Shown here: positions 50,778 through 58,802 of the stretch, in pieces
Layout: each line of letters begins with the position of its first letter
Numbering within the stretch: position 1 is the first letter of the stretch
Assembly: GCA_963675365.2 (NCBI GenBank)
Contig: CAXXVA010000001.1
Location: 372,001-436,000, forward strand
DNA length: 64,000 nucleotides
Source: CAXXOK01 sp963675365
GTDB lineage: Bacteria; Bacillota; Clostridia; Christensenellales; Aristaeellaceae
Direction of reading: 5' to 3'
Notes under the pieces: model-generated
Database searches by the model: none
Seen by the model: the letters and a program-made list of their open reading frames with translations, nothing else
What the model was told of the DNA's origin: nothing
Translations under genes and position numbers: made by a program

Positions 50778-51435
50778 CGCGGTTTTGTTCGATATGGACG
50801 GTACGCTTTTAGACACGGTAGAGGATATCCGGGACGCGCTCAACCAGACGCTTGAGGAGTTTGGATATCCCACGCACATTGTGGACGACGTCAGACGCTT
50901 CATCGGCAACGGCGCACGCGAGCTGATCCGGCGCGCGCTGCCGGACTATACCGAGAAGAAAACGATTGAAACGGTTCTGGCCGTGTTTCAGAACCGCTAC
51001 ATGCGGCAGACCAGCGAAAAAACGCGTCCGTACTACGGCGTACTGCCGATGCTGACGGCGCTGGACGAAGCAGGGCTGAAGCTCGCCATTATTTCCAATA
51101 AGGACGACGGCAAGGTCAAGCGCCTGACGAAGGAGCATTTCGGCAGCCTGATCCACGTCGCCATCGGCATGCAGGACGGCGTTCCCCAAAAACCGGAACC
51201 GGACATGCTGCACATGGCTTTAAAACAAATCGGAACGCTGCCCGAGCGCACGCTGTACATCGGCGACGCGCCGACCGACTTCCTCGCGGCGGAAAACGCC
51301 GGGATGGACTGCATTCTCGCACGCTGGGGGTACGGCAACCCCCAGGACCTGTCGCTGCTCATGCCGCTGTTCTTCGCGGGCGACCCCGCGGAACTGCCGA
51401 TGCTGATTTTACAGGAACAGGAGGATTTCACATGA
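50764..51435 (+). CDS. HAD-family hydrolase, phosphoglycolate phosphatase-like
   Basis: The 223-residue protein has HAD motif I VLFDMDGTLLDT, motif II in LAIISNKDD, motif III lysine in VPQKPEPDML and motif IV YIGDAPTDFLAAENAG, with an alpha-helical cap after motif I. This is the Gph/PGP subgroup that removes phosphate from phosphoglycolate or other small esters. It lies between the MATE gene (14-bp overlap) and the YfbR-like gene (4-bp overlap). Confidence 0.88.
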   Translation: MSRYDAVLFDMDGTLLDTVEDIRDALNQTLEEFGYPTHIVDDVRRFIGNGARELIRRALPDYTEKKTIETVLAVFQNRYMRQTSEKTRPYYGVLPMLTALDEAGLKLAIISNKDDGKVKRLTKEHFGSLIHVAIGMQDGVPQKPEPDMLHMALKQIGTLPERTLYIGDAPTDFLAAENAGMDCILARWGYGNPQDLSLLMPLFFAGDPAELPMLILQEQEDFT

Positions 51436-52010
51436 ATCCGTTCTTTGCGTATTTAAACCGTCTCAAGCTCATCCAGCGCTGGGGCCTGATGCGCAATACC
51501 ATTCCCGAAAACGACATGGAGCATTCCATGCAGTGCGCAATGATCGCCCACGCGCTTGCGGTGCTTGCCAACACCCGGCACGGTAACGCGCTCGATCCGC
51601 AGAAGGTGACCACCCTGGCCCTATACCACGACGTGGGCGAGGTGCTGACAGGCGATCTGCCCACCCCCGTAAAATACAAAAACGCCGAGATCAAGAAAGC
51701 CTATAAGACCATCGAAGCGATGGCAAACCAGCAGCTTTTGTCCATGCTGCCCCAAGACCTGCGCGAAGGGTACGCGCCCTACCTGACGCCGGATAAGGAC
51801 AGCTACGAATGGAAGCTGGTCAAGGCCGCCGACCGCATCTGCGCCTACATCAAGTGCGTGGAAGAAAAAAAGGCGGGCAATCTGGAGTTCACCCAGGCGC
51901 AGATCTCCATAGAAAAGAGCATCTCCGATCTGGAGATGCCCGAAGTGAAGGATTTTATGACCGAATTCGTTCCGGCGTACGAGCTGACGCTGGATGAAAT
52001 GAGCAAATAG
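51432..52010 (+). CDS. YfbR-like 5'-deoxynucleotidase, HD domain
   Basis: YfbR-type enzymes remove phosphate from deoxynucleoside 5'-monophosphates. The 192-residue protein has the HD-domain residues: NDMEHSMQCAMIAHALAVLA, ALYHDVGEVLTGDLPTPVKY and a later KLVKAADRICAYIKC, matching YfbR metal ligands. It overlaps the HAD gene by 4 bp and is the last gene of that operon. The stop is followed after 30 nt by the long hairpin at 52041-52204. Confidence 0.9.
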   Translation: MNPFFAYLNRLKLIQRWGLMRNTIPENDMEHSMQCAMIAHALAVLANTRHGNALDPQKVTTLALYHDVGEVLTGDLPTPVKYKNAEIKKAYKTIEAMANQQLLSMLPQDLREGYAPYLTPDKDSYEWKLVKAADRICAYIKCVEEKKAGNLEFTQAQISIEKSISDLEMPEVKDFMTEFVPAYELTLDEMSK

Positions 52011-52040
52011 CGACTTTTTTGGTCTGTATATAGCTGAACC

Positions 52041-52204
52041 AAATGCCAATCCCAACCCGAGTTCCGGATCAATTGCGATTGATTTTTATCCAATGGATAG
52101 AAACAAGGCCGAAGTAGTAGCAGCGCTACGTCGAGGCCGAAGTGACAAAGCCAGTGGAAAAAATCAACGCAAGATGTCGAATTCAGGGGAAGGGGTTGGC
52201 ATTT
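52041..52204 (+). repeat. Long imperfect hairpin with conserved apical loop, copy 2
   Basis: The outer arms AAATGCCAA (52041-52049) and TTGGCATTT (52196-52204) begin a stem of about 65 imperfect pairs, ending in GGCC (52107-52110) with GGCC (52135-52138). The 24-nt loop 52111-52134 contains GTAGTAGCAGCGCT and is 21/24 identical to the loop of copy 1 at 750-773. Mismatches such as T/G favour the plus strand as the RNA strand. It fills the space between the convergent YfbR-like and mreB-like genes, and might also act as a terminator, although it lacks a T run. Confidence 0.65.
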
Positions 52205-52208
52205 AAAA

Positions 52209-53237
52209 TTATCTGCTGAGAATGCGCCGATGTCCCGTTTCGAGTAAACGGCCGAGATCGGCGCCGTTTTCGAGTACCTTGGCACAGCCCATGACCACGT
52301 TTTTCTGCGGTTCCTCCGCCACCGAACAGGGAATGTTCAGCGCGTCGGCCACGGCCTCGCACAGGCCGAACAGGTCGGCCCCGCCGCCGGTGAACATGAT
52401 GCCGTAATCAAACACGTCGGCCGCGAGCTCGGCGGGCGTGTGCTCCAGCACCCCGTGGATGCTTTCGATCAGCTGCTGCAACGGCTCGTTGATGGCTTCA
52501 ATGACGTCGTCGCTGGTAATGCGCATGGTTTTGGGCAGGCCGGTAATCAGGTTGCGGCCCGTGACCTCCATGTAGAGCTGCTCGGTGCGCGCGATGGCCG
52601 AGCCGATGTTGCGCTTGAGCTCCTCGGCGGTCAGCTCGCCGATCAGCAGGTTATGCTTGCGGCGCAGGTGGCGGATAATGCCGTCGTTGAAGCGGTCGCC
52701 GCCGACCTTCACGCAGTCGCTGACCACGGTTTTGCCCATGGAAAGGACGGCTATATCGGAAACACCTGCGGAGATATCCACAATCATGGTGCCGTAGGCC
52801 TCGTCGATGGGCAGCCCGGACCCCAGCGCCGCCGCGATGGTGCGGTCCAGAAGCTGGGTGCGGCGCATGCCCGCGTCGAGCATCGTGGAGATGATGGAAC
52901 GCTTTTCCATTTCGTTGACGCCCGTTGGCAGTGCCATCACGGCGCGCGGGCGCACGAACACGCGCTTGCCGATCGCCTTCATCACAAAGCCCTTGAGCAT
53001 GATGGAAACCAGCTCGTAATCGGAGATCGTGCCGTCGCGAAGCGGCCGGAGCGCCAGAATATTACCGGGCGTGCGGCCGATCATGCGCGCGGCGTCGCTG
53101 CCGAACGCGATCACGTCGTGCGTATCCCGGTCGATGGCGATTACAGTCGGCTCCCGCAGCACAATGCCGCGGCCCTTCATGTAGATCGTGATATTGCTGG
53201 TTCCCAGATCAATCGCTAAATCGCTGACACTTGCCAT
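52209..53237 (-). CDS. MreB/Mbl-like rod-shape determining protein
   Basis: MreB proteins are bacterial actins that guide cell-wall synthesis along the membrane. The 342-residue protein has phosphate 1 (LAIDLGTSNITIYMKGRGIV), phosphate 2 (GTMIVDISAGVSDIAVLSMG), the GGDRFNDGIIRHLRRKHNLL segment and the adenosine motif (GIMFTGGGADLFGL). mreC and mreD are not adjacent, so this is probably an additional mbl- or mreBH-like copy. It stands directly before the hairpin at 52041-52204 and after truA. Confidence 0.9.
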   Translation of the reverse strand: MASVSDLAIDLGTSNITIYMKGRGIVLREPTVIAIDRDTHDVIAFGSDAARMIGRTPGNILALRPLRDGTISDYELVSIMLKGFVMKAIGKRVFVRPRAVMALPTGVNEMEKRSIISTMLDAGMRRTQLLDRTIAAALGSGLPIDEAYGTMIVDISAGVSDIAVLSMGKTVVSDCVKVGGDRFNDGIIRHLRRKHNLLIGELTAEELKRNIGSAIARTEQLYMEVTGRNLITGLPKTMRITSDDVIEAINEPLQQLIESIHGVLEHTPAELAADVFDYGIMFTGGGADLFGLCEAVADALNIPCSVAEEPQKNVVMGCAKVLENGADLGRLLETGHRRILSR

Positions 53238-53280
53238 GCTTGATGAAACACCTCTTCCCTGCGAAGTTCGCCGGGGTTTG

Positions 53281-54105
53281 TTAAAATTCCTTCTCTTTCA
53301 GGCTCGACGCGGAGTGCTGATAGAACACCTGGGTAAGCTCCAGCCCGCAGGCGGGGGCCGTCGGCCCAAGGCAAAGGCGGTCTCCCGTATCGAACGCTTT
53401 GCGGAAACAATGCACGTCCAGCTTGCCCTTACCGATCTCCAGCAGCGTGCCCGCGATGATGCGGATCATGTTGTACAGAAACGCATTGCCCTGTACGGTC
53501 AGGGTCAGGCGTTCGCCCTCGCGCTTAAGTTCCACGTAGGTCAGCGTCCGCACGGTGGTTTTCGCCGTGCCGCCCACCGCCTGGAACGCCGCAAAATCGT
53601 GCGTGCCGAACAGGTCTTTCACCGCTTCGTTCATCAATTTCAGGTTCAGCTTTCCCGATACGTGCGCCATGTAATTGCGGTAGAGCGCGCTGGGGTGCGG
53701 CGAATTGTGCACGCGGTAGGTATAGGTCTTGCCGACCGCGTCGAAGCGGGCGTGGAAGAACCCGTCCACCTCCCGCCCCTCGATCACCTTGATATCCGGC
53801 GGCAGGTGGGTGTTGAGCGCGTAGGGAAAGCGGTCGGCGGGGATGGTGGAGCGCGTATCGAAATGCGCGCACTGCCCCAGGGCATGCACGCCCGCGTCGG
53901 TGCGGCTGGCGCCGGTCAGGGGCGTCTGCGTATCCAGCAGCTTGAAAAGCGCTTCCTCCAGCTTTTGCTGCACCGAAATGCCGTTGAGCTGCCGCTGCCA
54001 GCCGACGTAATTCGTGCCGTCGTAGCTGATGGTGATCAGCACGCGGCGCACGCCGCTTTCGGCGATCAGGCCTTCCCGAACGATCGGCGCGGTCTCCACA
54101 AACAT
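53281..54105 (-). CDS. truA: tRNA pseudouridine synthase A
   Basis: TruA makes pseudouridine at positions 38-40 of tRNA anticodon arms. The 274-residue protein has ISYDGTNYVGWQRQ, the catalytic aspartate in GASRTDAGVHALGQ, NTHLPPDIKV, GKTYTYRVHNSPHPSAL, FLYNMIRIIAGTLLEIG and the tail GLELTQVFY. A short N-terminal extension of about 18 residues precedes the core, supported by GGAGGAGCC before the ATG. Its place after ecfA1-ecfA2-ecfT is the standard Firmicutes arrangement. Confidence 0.96.
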   Translation of the reverse strand: MFVETAPIVREGLIAESGVRRVLITISYDGTNYVGWQRQLNGISVQQKLEEALFKLLDTQTPLTGASRTDAGVHALGQCAHFDTRSTIPADRFPYALNTHLPPDIKVIEGREVDGFFHARFDAVGKTYTYRVHNSPHPSALYRNYMAHVSGKLNLKLMNEAVKDLFGTHDFAAFQAVGGTAKTTVRTLTYVELKREGERLTLTVQGNAFLYNMIRIIAGTLLEIGKGKLDVHCFRKAFDTGDRLCLGPTAPACGLELTQVFYQHSASSLKEKEF

Positions 54106-54118
54106 GATGGCTCCTCCC

Positions 54119-54922
54119 CTACCACAAAATGGTGCAGGCGATCAGGAGGAAGAGCATCGCAAACGATACCAGAAACGCCCGGCCGTCCTCCCGGGTGAAG
54201 CGCAGCACGCGCAGGCGCGTACGGCCTTCGCCGCCGTGGTAGCAGCGGGCTTCCATAGCCATGGCAAGCTCGCCGGCGCGGCGAAACGCGCTGACGAACA
54301 GGGGTACGAGCAGCGGGGTCATGGCCTTGGCGCGGGCGATGAGGTTGCCAGACTCGAAATCCGCGCCCCTGGCCTTCTGCGCCTTCATGATCTTGTCGGT
54401 TTCCTCGATCAGGGTCGGGATGAAGCGCAGTGCGATGGTCATCATCATCGCAAGCTCGTGCACGGGAAAACGCACTTTTTTCAGCGGCGTCAGCAAAATC
54501 TCGATGCCGTCGGACAGCGCCACCGGCGAGGTCGTCAGCGTCAGGATCGAGGTGCCCAGCACCAGGAAGATCAGCCGCAGGGAAAAGTGCACCGCGAGCA
54601 GAAGCCCTTCCTGCGCGATGGTGATGAACTTCCAGTGCACCAGCACCGTCTGCCCGCCGGAAAAGAAGATGTTCAACACGAAGGTTAAAATCAGCAGGAT
54701 TCGCAGCGGCTTGAGGGTCTTCAAAAGCTGCCGGAACGAAAGCCCCGCGAGCCTTGCGGTCATGAACACGTAAACCGCCGGGATGACGTAGAAGACCGGC
54801 GAGCCGACCGTGAACACCATAGCGATGTACACGATGGTCAACAGGATTTTCGCGCGCGGATCGAGGCGGTGCACCACGGTGTCGCCGGGCATGTATTGCC
54901 CAAGCGTGATATCCTTAAACAT
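54119..54922 (-). CDS. ecfT: ECF transporter T component (EcfT)
   Basis: EcfT is the membrane scaffold that joins the two ATPases to interchangeable vitamin-binding S components. The 267-residue protein starts ITLGQYMPGDTVVHRLDPRA and has several helices, then the two coupling motifs of ARG type: MKAQKARGADFE and MAMEARCYHGGEGRT. It overlaps ecfA2 by 8 bp and is followed by truA. Its S components are encoded elsewhere, one probably at 58230-58802. Confidence 0.93.
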   Translation of the reverse strand: MFKDITLGQYMPGDTVVHRLDPRAKILLTIVYIAMVFTVGSPVFYVIPAVYVFMTARLAGLSFRQLLKTLKPLRILLILTFVLNIFFSGGQTVLVHWKFITIAQEGLLLAVHFSLRLIFLVLGTSILTLTTSPVALSDGIEILLTPLKKVRFPVHELAMMMTIALRFIPTLIEETDKIMKAQKARGADFESGNLIARAKAMTPLLVPLFVSAFRRAGELAMAMEARCYHGGEGRTRLRVLRFTREDGRAFLVSFAMLFLLIACTILW

Positions 54923-55778
54923 TGCCGCACGCCTCCTTTAATTGCAGGATCGCGTCGCGGACCTCTTCGAGGGTGTAGATGTCGTCGGGAAGATCAAAGC
55001 CATCCTTGCGCAGGCGGCGGGCAAGCTCCGCGCCCTGGGGGACGCCAAGGCCGATTTTTTTCAGCCTCTCGGCCTGCTTGAAGATCTCGCGCGGGGTGCC
55101 GTCCATCTCCAGCGTTCCCTTGTTCATCACGATCAGGCGCGTGGCGAGGGTGGCGATATCGTCCATATTGTGGCTGACCATGATGACGGTCATCTGGTTT
55201 TCCTTGTGCAGCTTTTTAATCATCTTGAGGATCGAACGCCTGCCCTCGGGATCGAGACCCGCGGTGGGTTCGTCAAGGATCAGCACCTTCGGGCGCATGG
55301 CGAGCACGCCCGCGATGGCGACGCGGCGCATCTGCCCGCCGGACAGTTCAAACGGCGAGGCCTTGCCGGTGGTTTCGTAATCGATACCGACCTGCTCGCA
55401 GGCCCAGCGTACGCGCTCATCGATTTCTTCCTTCGTGCAGCCGATGTTTTTGGGGCCGAAGGCGATATCCTTGACGACCGTCTCTTCAAACAGCTGGTAT
55501 TCCGGATACTGGAACACAAGACCAACCTGCTTGCGAAGTTCGCGCAGGCCCGCGCCCTTGGCGGCGATATCGGTATTGCCCACCACCACGCGCCCCGACG
55601 TAGGCATGAGCAGGCCGTTTAAATGCTGTACGAAGGTGGTCTTCCCCGAGCCCGTATGCCCGAGGATGCCGATAAATTCCCCGTCCTCGATCGTCAGCGT
55701 CAATTCGTGGATCGCCGTAGCGGAAAAGGGGCTGCCGGACATGTAGGTATGCGACAGGTTTTCTACTCGGATAGGCAT
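54915..55778 (-). CDS. ecfA2: ECF transporter ATPase A2
   Basis: The 287-residue ATPase has Walker A GHTGSGKTTFVQHLNGL, Q-loop VFQYPEYQLFEETVVKDIAF, signature ELSGGQMRRVAIAG and Walker B VLILDEPTAGLDPEG, plus HNMDDIATLA. The FQYPEYQLFEE sequence is typical of EcfA2 (EcfA'). The start was placed at the ATG at 55778 (MPIRVENLSHTYMSG); the longer in-frame extension runs antisense-frame through ecfA1 and is not real. It overlaps the upstream fused gene by 16 bp and ecfT by 8 bp. Confidence 0.94.
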   Translation of the reverse strand: MPIRVENLSHTYMSGSPFSATAIHELTLTIEDGEFIGILGHTGSGKTTFVQHLNGLLMPTSGRVVVGNTDIAAKGAGLRELRKQVGLVFQYPEYQLFEETVVKDIAFGPKNIGCTKEEIDERVRWACEQVGIDYETTGKASPFELSGGQMRRVAIAGVLAMRPKVLILDEPTAGLDPEGRRSILKMIKKLHKENQMTVIMVSHNMDDIATLATRLIVMNKGTLEMDGTPREIFKQAERLKKIGLGVPQGAELARRLRKDGFDLPDDIYTLEEVRDAILQLKEACGNV

Positions 55779-57001
55779 GCCTTCAGCTCCTTTACCATAT
55801 CTTCCACCGTGAGGATGCCTTTGGGCAGTTTCAGTCCGCGCTTTGCAAGCATGCTGGAAAGCATCGCCATCGGCGGCACGTCCAGCCCCAGGCGGCGCAG
55901 CTTGGTCACCTGGGAAAACACCTTCTCCGGCGCGCCGTTCATTTCGATTTTCCCGTCCGACAGCACGATCACGCGGTCGGCCCGGGCGGCTTCCTCCATA
56001 AAATGCGTAATCCACACGACCGTGATGTGCTTTTCTTTGTTCAGCCGGCGCGTGGTTTCAAAAATATCCTTGCGGCCGGTGGGATCGAGCATGGCGGTGG
56101 CTTCGTCCATCACCATCACGTCCGGCTGCATGGCGAGCACCCCCGCCACGGCCACGCGCTGCTTCTGCCCGCCGGACAGCATATGCGGGGCGGCGGTGGC
56201 GTAATCCTTCATGGATACGGCGTCCAGCGCGGCGTCGATACGGTCGATCATCTGCGCGCGGGGCATACCGATGTTTTCAAGCCCGAAGGCAACGTCCTCG
56301 CGCACGACGGTGGCGACGATCTGGTTATCGGGGTTTTGGAACACCATGCCGGCGTGCTTGCGGATGTTCCAAAGCTGCGGCTCCTTCGCGGTATCCAGCC
56401 CGCAGACGATCACACGGCCGGACGTTGGCAGGTAGAGCGCGTTCATCAGCTTGGCGAGGGTGGATTTCCCCGAGCCGTTATGCCCGAGCACCGCCACGAA
56501 CTCGCCCGCTTTGATCGCCATGGAAACGTCGTCCACAGCCTGCCGGGTCTCCTCGTCGTAGCGGTAGCTGACGTTTTCAAGCGTCACCGGTTCAGGCAGG
56601 ATTAGTTCGCTTTTTGATTCGCTGATCCACGTGCGCGCGTCTTCCCTGTCTTTGGCGATCTGCGTCCGGAGCGCGTCCAGGGTATCGAATTTTTCTTCTT
56701 TTCTGAGGAAATGCAGGTAGGTCAGCGTCAGGCTTTTGCCGTACAGGTCGCCGCCTTCATAGTCTAAAAGGTGCGCCTCGATGGTCGGCGAAAGGTCCGG
56801 CGCCGTGGGATGGCTGCCCTGGCTTAATATCGCCAGATAGCGGTGATGCTCAACCTCCGCAAGCGCAACGTACACGCCGCTTTCGGGCATGTCCTTCCCG
56901 CGCGGATACTCCAGATTGGCGGTCGGGAACCCAAGGCCGGTCCCCAGCCGTTTGCCCGGCACGGTGATGCCGCGTACGGTGAATTGCAGCTTGTTTTTCA
57001 C
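55763..57001 (-). CDS. ecfA1: Fusion of riboflavin kinase and ECF transporter ATPase A1
   Basis: Residues about 5-125 are a riboflavin kinase domain: the signature GLGFPTANLEYP (22-33), SGVYVALAEV, GSHPT, the catalytic-type glutamate in TIEAHLLDYEGGDLYG (E75) and LHFLRKEEKFDTLDALRTQI. Residues about 138-412 are a full EcfA1: Walker A GHNGSGKST (173-181), VFQNPDNQIVATVVREDVAF, LSGGQKQRVAVAG (275-), Walker B VMVMDEATAMLDP and ITHFMEEAARAD. The frame is continuous, the GTG start has GAGGAGG upstream, and no internal start with a ribosome site was seen near the junction. The FMN adenylyltransferase half of RibF is missing. Expected role: ECF energising plus phosphorylation of imported riboflavin. 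Confidence 0.9.
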   Translation of the reverse strand: MKNKLQFTVRGITVPGKRLGTGLGFPTANLEYPRGKDMPESGVYVALAEVEHHRYLAILSQGSHPTAPDLSPTIEAHLLDYEGGDLYGKSLTLTYLHFLRKEEKFDTLDALRTQIAKDREDARTWISESKSELILPEPVTLENVSYRYDEETRQAVDDVSMAIKAGEFVAVLGHNGSGKSTLAKLMNALYLPTSGRVIVCGLDTAKEPQLWNIRKHAGMVFQNPDNQIVATVVREDVAFGLENIGMPRAQMIDRIDAALDAVSMKDYATAAPHMLSGGQKQRVAVAGVLAMQPDVMVMDEATAMLDPTGRKDIFETTRRLNKEKHITVVWITHFMEEAARADRVIVLSDGKIEMNGAPEKVFSQVTKLRRLGLDVPPMAMLSSMLAKRGLKLPKGILTVEDMVKELKACLSE

Positions 57002-57045
57002 GCCCGGACCTCCTCAAATATACTTTCAGATGACTGCAAAACTAT

Positions 57046-57074
57046 ATTATATAGCAGTGCAAATGCCGCGTCAA
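57046..57074 (-). promoter_or_regulatory. Probable promoter of the ECF-truA operon
   Basis: On the minus strand TTGACG (57069-57074) and TATAAT (57046-57051) are 17 bp apart. The leader of about 40 nt is too short for an FMN riboswitch. Confidence 0.7.
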
Positions 57075-57091
57075 TCCAAGGCCCGGCGGCA

Positions 57092-57121
57092 TTGCATACA
57101 TCGAGCGAAGTATGGTACAAT
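57092..57121 (+). promoter_or_regulatory. Probable promoter of the DUF3842-S component operon
   Basis: TTGCAT (57092-57097) and TACAAT (57116-57121) are 18 bp apart, about 50 bp before the DUF3842 start, divergent from the ECF promoter. Confidence 0.55.
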
Positions 57122-57171
57122 TTGGCTTGTTATTTCTCGTTTAACCAATTGCCTGAAAGGAGCGGGTTCGT

Positions 57172-57591
57172 GTGACGGAGATTTTGGTCATCGACGGCCA
57201 CGGCGGCGGCCTTGGGAAGCTGATTATCGCGGCGCTCAGGGACGAAAACGCCGGGTATCATATCCATGCCGTCGGCGTCAACTCCATCGCGACGGCCGCC
57301 ATGCTTAAAGCAGGCGCCGATTCCGCCGCCACGGGCGAAAACGCGGTGATCGTCGGCTGCCGGAACGCGGATATCATCACGGGCCCGATCGGCATTGTGA
57401 TCGCCGATTCCATGCACGGCGAGATCACCCCGAAGATGGCCGCGGCCATCGGCCAAACCCAGGCCAAGCGCGTACTCGTGCCCATGAACCAGTGCGACAA
57501 CGTGATCGTCGGCGTGCTCGACCAGCCCGTCAGCCAGGCGGTGCAGGGCGTGGCACGCGCGATCCGGCAAATCGCCAGCGAACTGGCCTGA
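57172..57591 (+). CDS. DUF3842 family protein
   Basis: The 139-residue protein matches the DUF3842 pattern: ILVIDGHGGGLGKLIIAAL like a Rossmann loop, VNSIATAAMLKAGADSAATG, ENAVIVGCRNADIITGPIGI and EITPKMAAAIGQ followed by LVPMNQCDN. The family is widespread in Clostridia and of unknown function; the glycine-rich start suggests nucleotide or cofactor binding. The start is a GTG after GAAAGGAGCGG. It is first in an operon with an unknown gene, an S component and a kinase. Confidence 0.85.
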   Translation: MTEILVIDGHGGGLGKLIIAALRDENAGYHIHAVGVNSIATAAMLKAGADSAATGENAVIVGCRNADIITGPIGIVIADSMHGEITPKMAAAIGQTQAKRVLVPMNQCDNVIVGVLDQPVSQAVQGVARAIRQIASELA

Positions 57592-57592
57592 C

Positions 57593-58129
57593 ATGACGGA
57601 GTTCGAAGCCGTCGTCCGTGCGCATACCAAGCGCTATCCGCTGATGCGGCCGCAGGACTACGCAAAGCTCGCCTACCAAAGCGAGTTCGGGCCGGAGCAC
57701 ATGATCGCGGACGAACAAAGCGCCGCAAAGTACATCCTGTCGGAATGGCAGGGCGTTGAAGGCGGCCCCGTGCTCCAAAACCTCGAGCCGATCGGAAACG
57801 GCCTGTGCCGCTTCCACCTCACAGGCGGTATGGTTTCGCCGGAGAGCGCCGGGAAGCTTGCGAAGCTCTTCGCACAATCCGCCCGGGAGCACCGGGGGAC
57901 GCGGGAAGGGCTGGAAAAGCGGATCGCCGTTATCGCACGGCTTCCAATAGCTGGAATGGGCGCGTGGCTCGCGGATTGGCGGGAGCAAGGGGTTCCGCCC
58001 GTACACCACTCCGATAATTTCCGCACGGTCTACCGGCCGCATTACCGCGTTTTACTGGAAACGCACGCAAAACAGTTCCTTGCCAGCCGCAGCGTACGGC
58101 CATACCGCATTTGCCCTTCGCCGCCATGA
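57593..58129 (+). CDS. Conserved-looking protein of unknown function
   Basis: The 178-residue soluble protein has RYPLMRPQDYAKLAYQSEFG followed by PEHMI, a central GLCRFHLTGGM and a C-terminal VHHSDNFRTVYRPHYRVLLE, rich in His, Tyr and Arg. I believe related proteins occur in other Firmicutes but cannot name a family. The gene starts 1 nt after the DUF3842 stop, so the two are translationally coupled. Conserved histidines could bind metal or phosphate, which is speculation. Confidence 0.7.
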   Translation: MTEFEAVVRAHTKRYPLMRPQDYAKLAYQSEFGPEHMIADEQSAAKYILSEWQGVEGGPVLQNLEPIGNGLCRFHLTGGMVSPESAGKLAKLFAQSAREHRGTREGLEKRIAVIARLPIAGMGAWLADWREQGVPPVHHSDNFRTVYRPHYRVLLETHAKQFLASRSVRPYRICPSPP

Positions 58130-58229
58130 AGACGGTGCGGGGATATTGATAGAAAAAACCAAAGGTTGTCATGAAGACAGTGAGCCTTGCCTGAAGCAAT
58201 GCAAATCATCCACTTTAGGAGGTTTCACC

Positions 58230-58802
58230 ATGCGGAAAACCACGATCAACCTGACCCTGAGCGCGATGTTCCTTGCGCTGTGCTTTGTGCTTCCCTACCT
58301 GACGGGCAACAACTATCAGCTGGGCAGCATGCTGTTATTGATGCACATTCCCGTACTGCTGTGCGGCTTTGCCTGCGGCTGGCCCTGGGGGCTAGCGGTC
58401 GGCTTCATCGCTCCGCTTTTACGCTCGCTGCTGGTGGGCGCGCCGCCCATGCCCAACACCGCCGTGCCCATGGCCTTTGAGCTGGCCGCCTACGGTCTGT
58501 TCGCCGGGCTGCTCTACCAGGCATTGGGGAATGGAAAACTGAATTTGTTCGGATCGTCTGAAAAGGCCAAAGAAGCGGGCGCGCTGTATGCGTCGCTGAT
58601 CATCGCCATGCTGCTTGGGCGCATTGTGTGGGGCGTCGTTAAGTTCCTGTTCATTTCCCTGTTCATCCCCGACGGCGTATTCACCCTGCAGCTCTTCTTC
58701 GCGGGCGCGTTCGTAACCGCCTGGCCGGGAATTCTGCTCCAAATCGTGATCATCCCGCCGATCGTTTACGCGCTAAAGCGCCTGAAACTGACCGCGCAAT
58801 GA
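58230..58802 (+). CDS. ECF transporter S component (substrate-binding membrane subunit)
   Basis: The 190-residue protein has six helices and the ECF S pattern: NLTLSAMFLALCFVLPYL, GSMLLLMHIPVLLCGFACGW, VGFIAPLLRSLLVGAPPMP and AVPMAFELAAYGLFAGLLYQ. S components bind a vitamin and dock on EcfT-EcfA1-EcfA2, which are encoded divergently 1.2 kb away. The substrate is not clear; a pantothenate, thiamine-precursor or nucleoside-like ligand is possible. It overlaps the following kinase gene by 4 bp, suggesting uptake followed by phosphorylation. AGGAGGTTTCACC precedes the ATG. Confidence 0.85.
   Translation: MRKTTINLTLSAMFLALCFVLPYLTGNNYQLGSMLLLMHIPVLLCGFACGWPWGLAVGFIAPLLRSLLVGAPPMPNTAVPMAFELAAYGLFAGLLYQALGNGKLNLFGSSEKAKEAGALYASLIIAMLLGRIVWGVVKFLFISLFIPDGVFTLQLFFAGAFVTAWPGILLQIVIIPPIVYALKRLKLTAQ

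Noticed and set aside
676..52204. The two long hairpins as copies of a recent MITE
   Set aside because: Only the 24-nt loop is shared; the stems are unrelated in sequence, which a recently moved MITE would not show.
57002..57045. Possible FMN riboswitch before the riboflavin kinase-EcfA1 gene
   Set aside because: The leader is about 40 nt and none of the conserved FMN aptamer segments is present.
58130..58229. Possible riboswitch before the S component gene
   Set aside because: The 100-nt gap shows no recognisable TPP, preQ1, NAD or other aptamer core and no clear terminator or anti-terminator pair.
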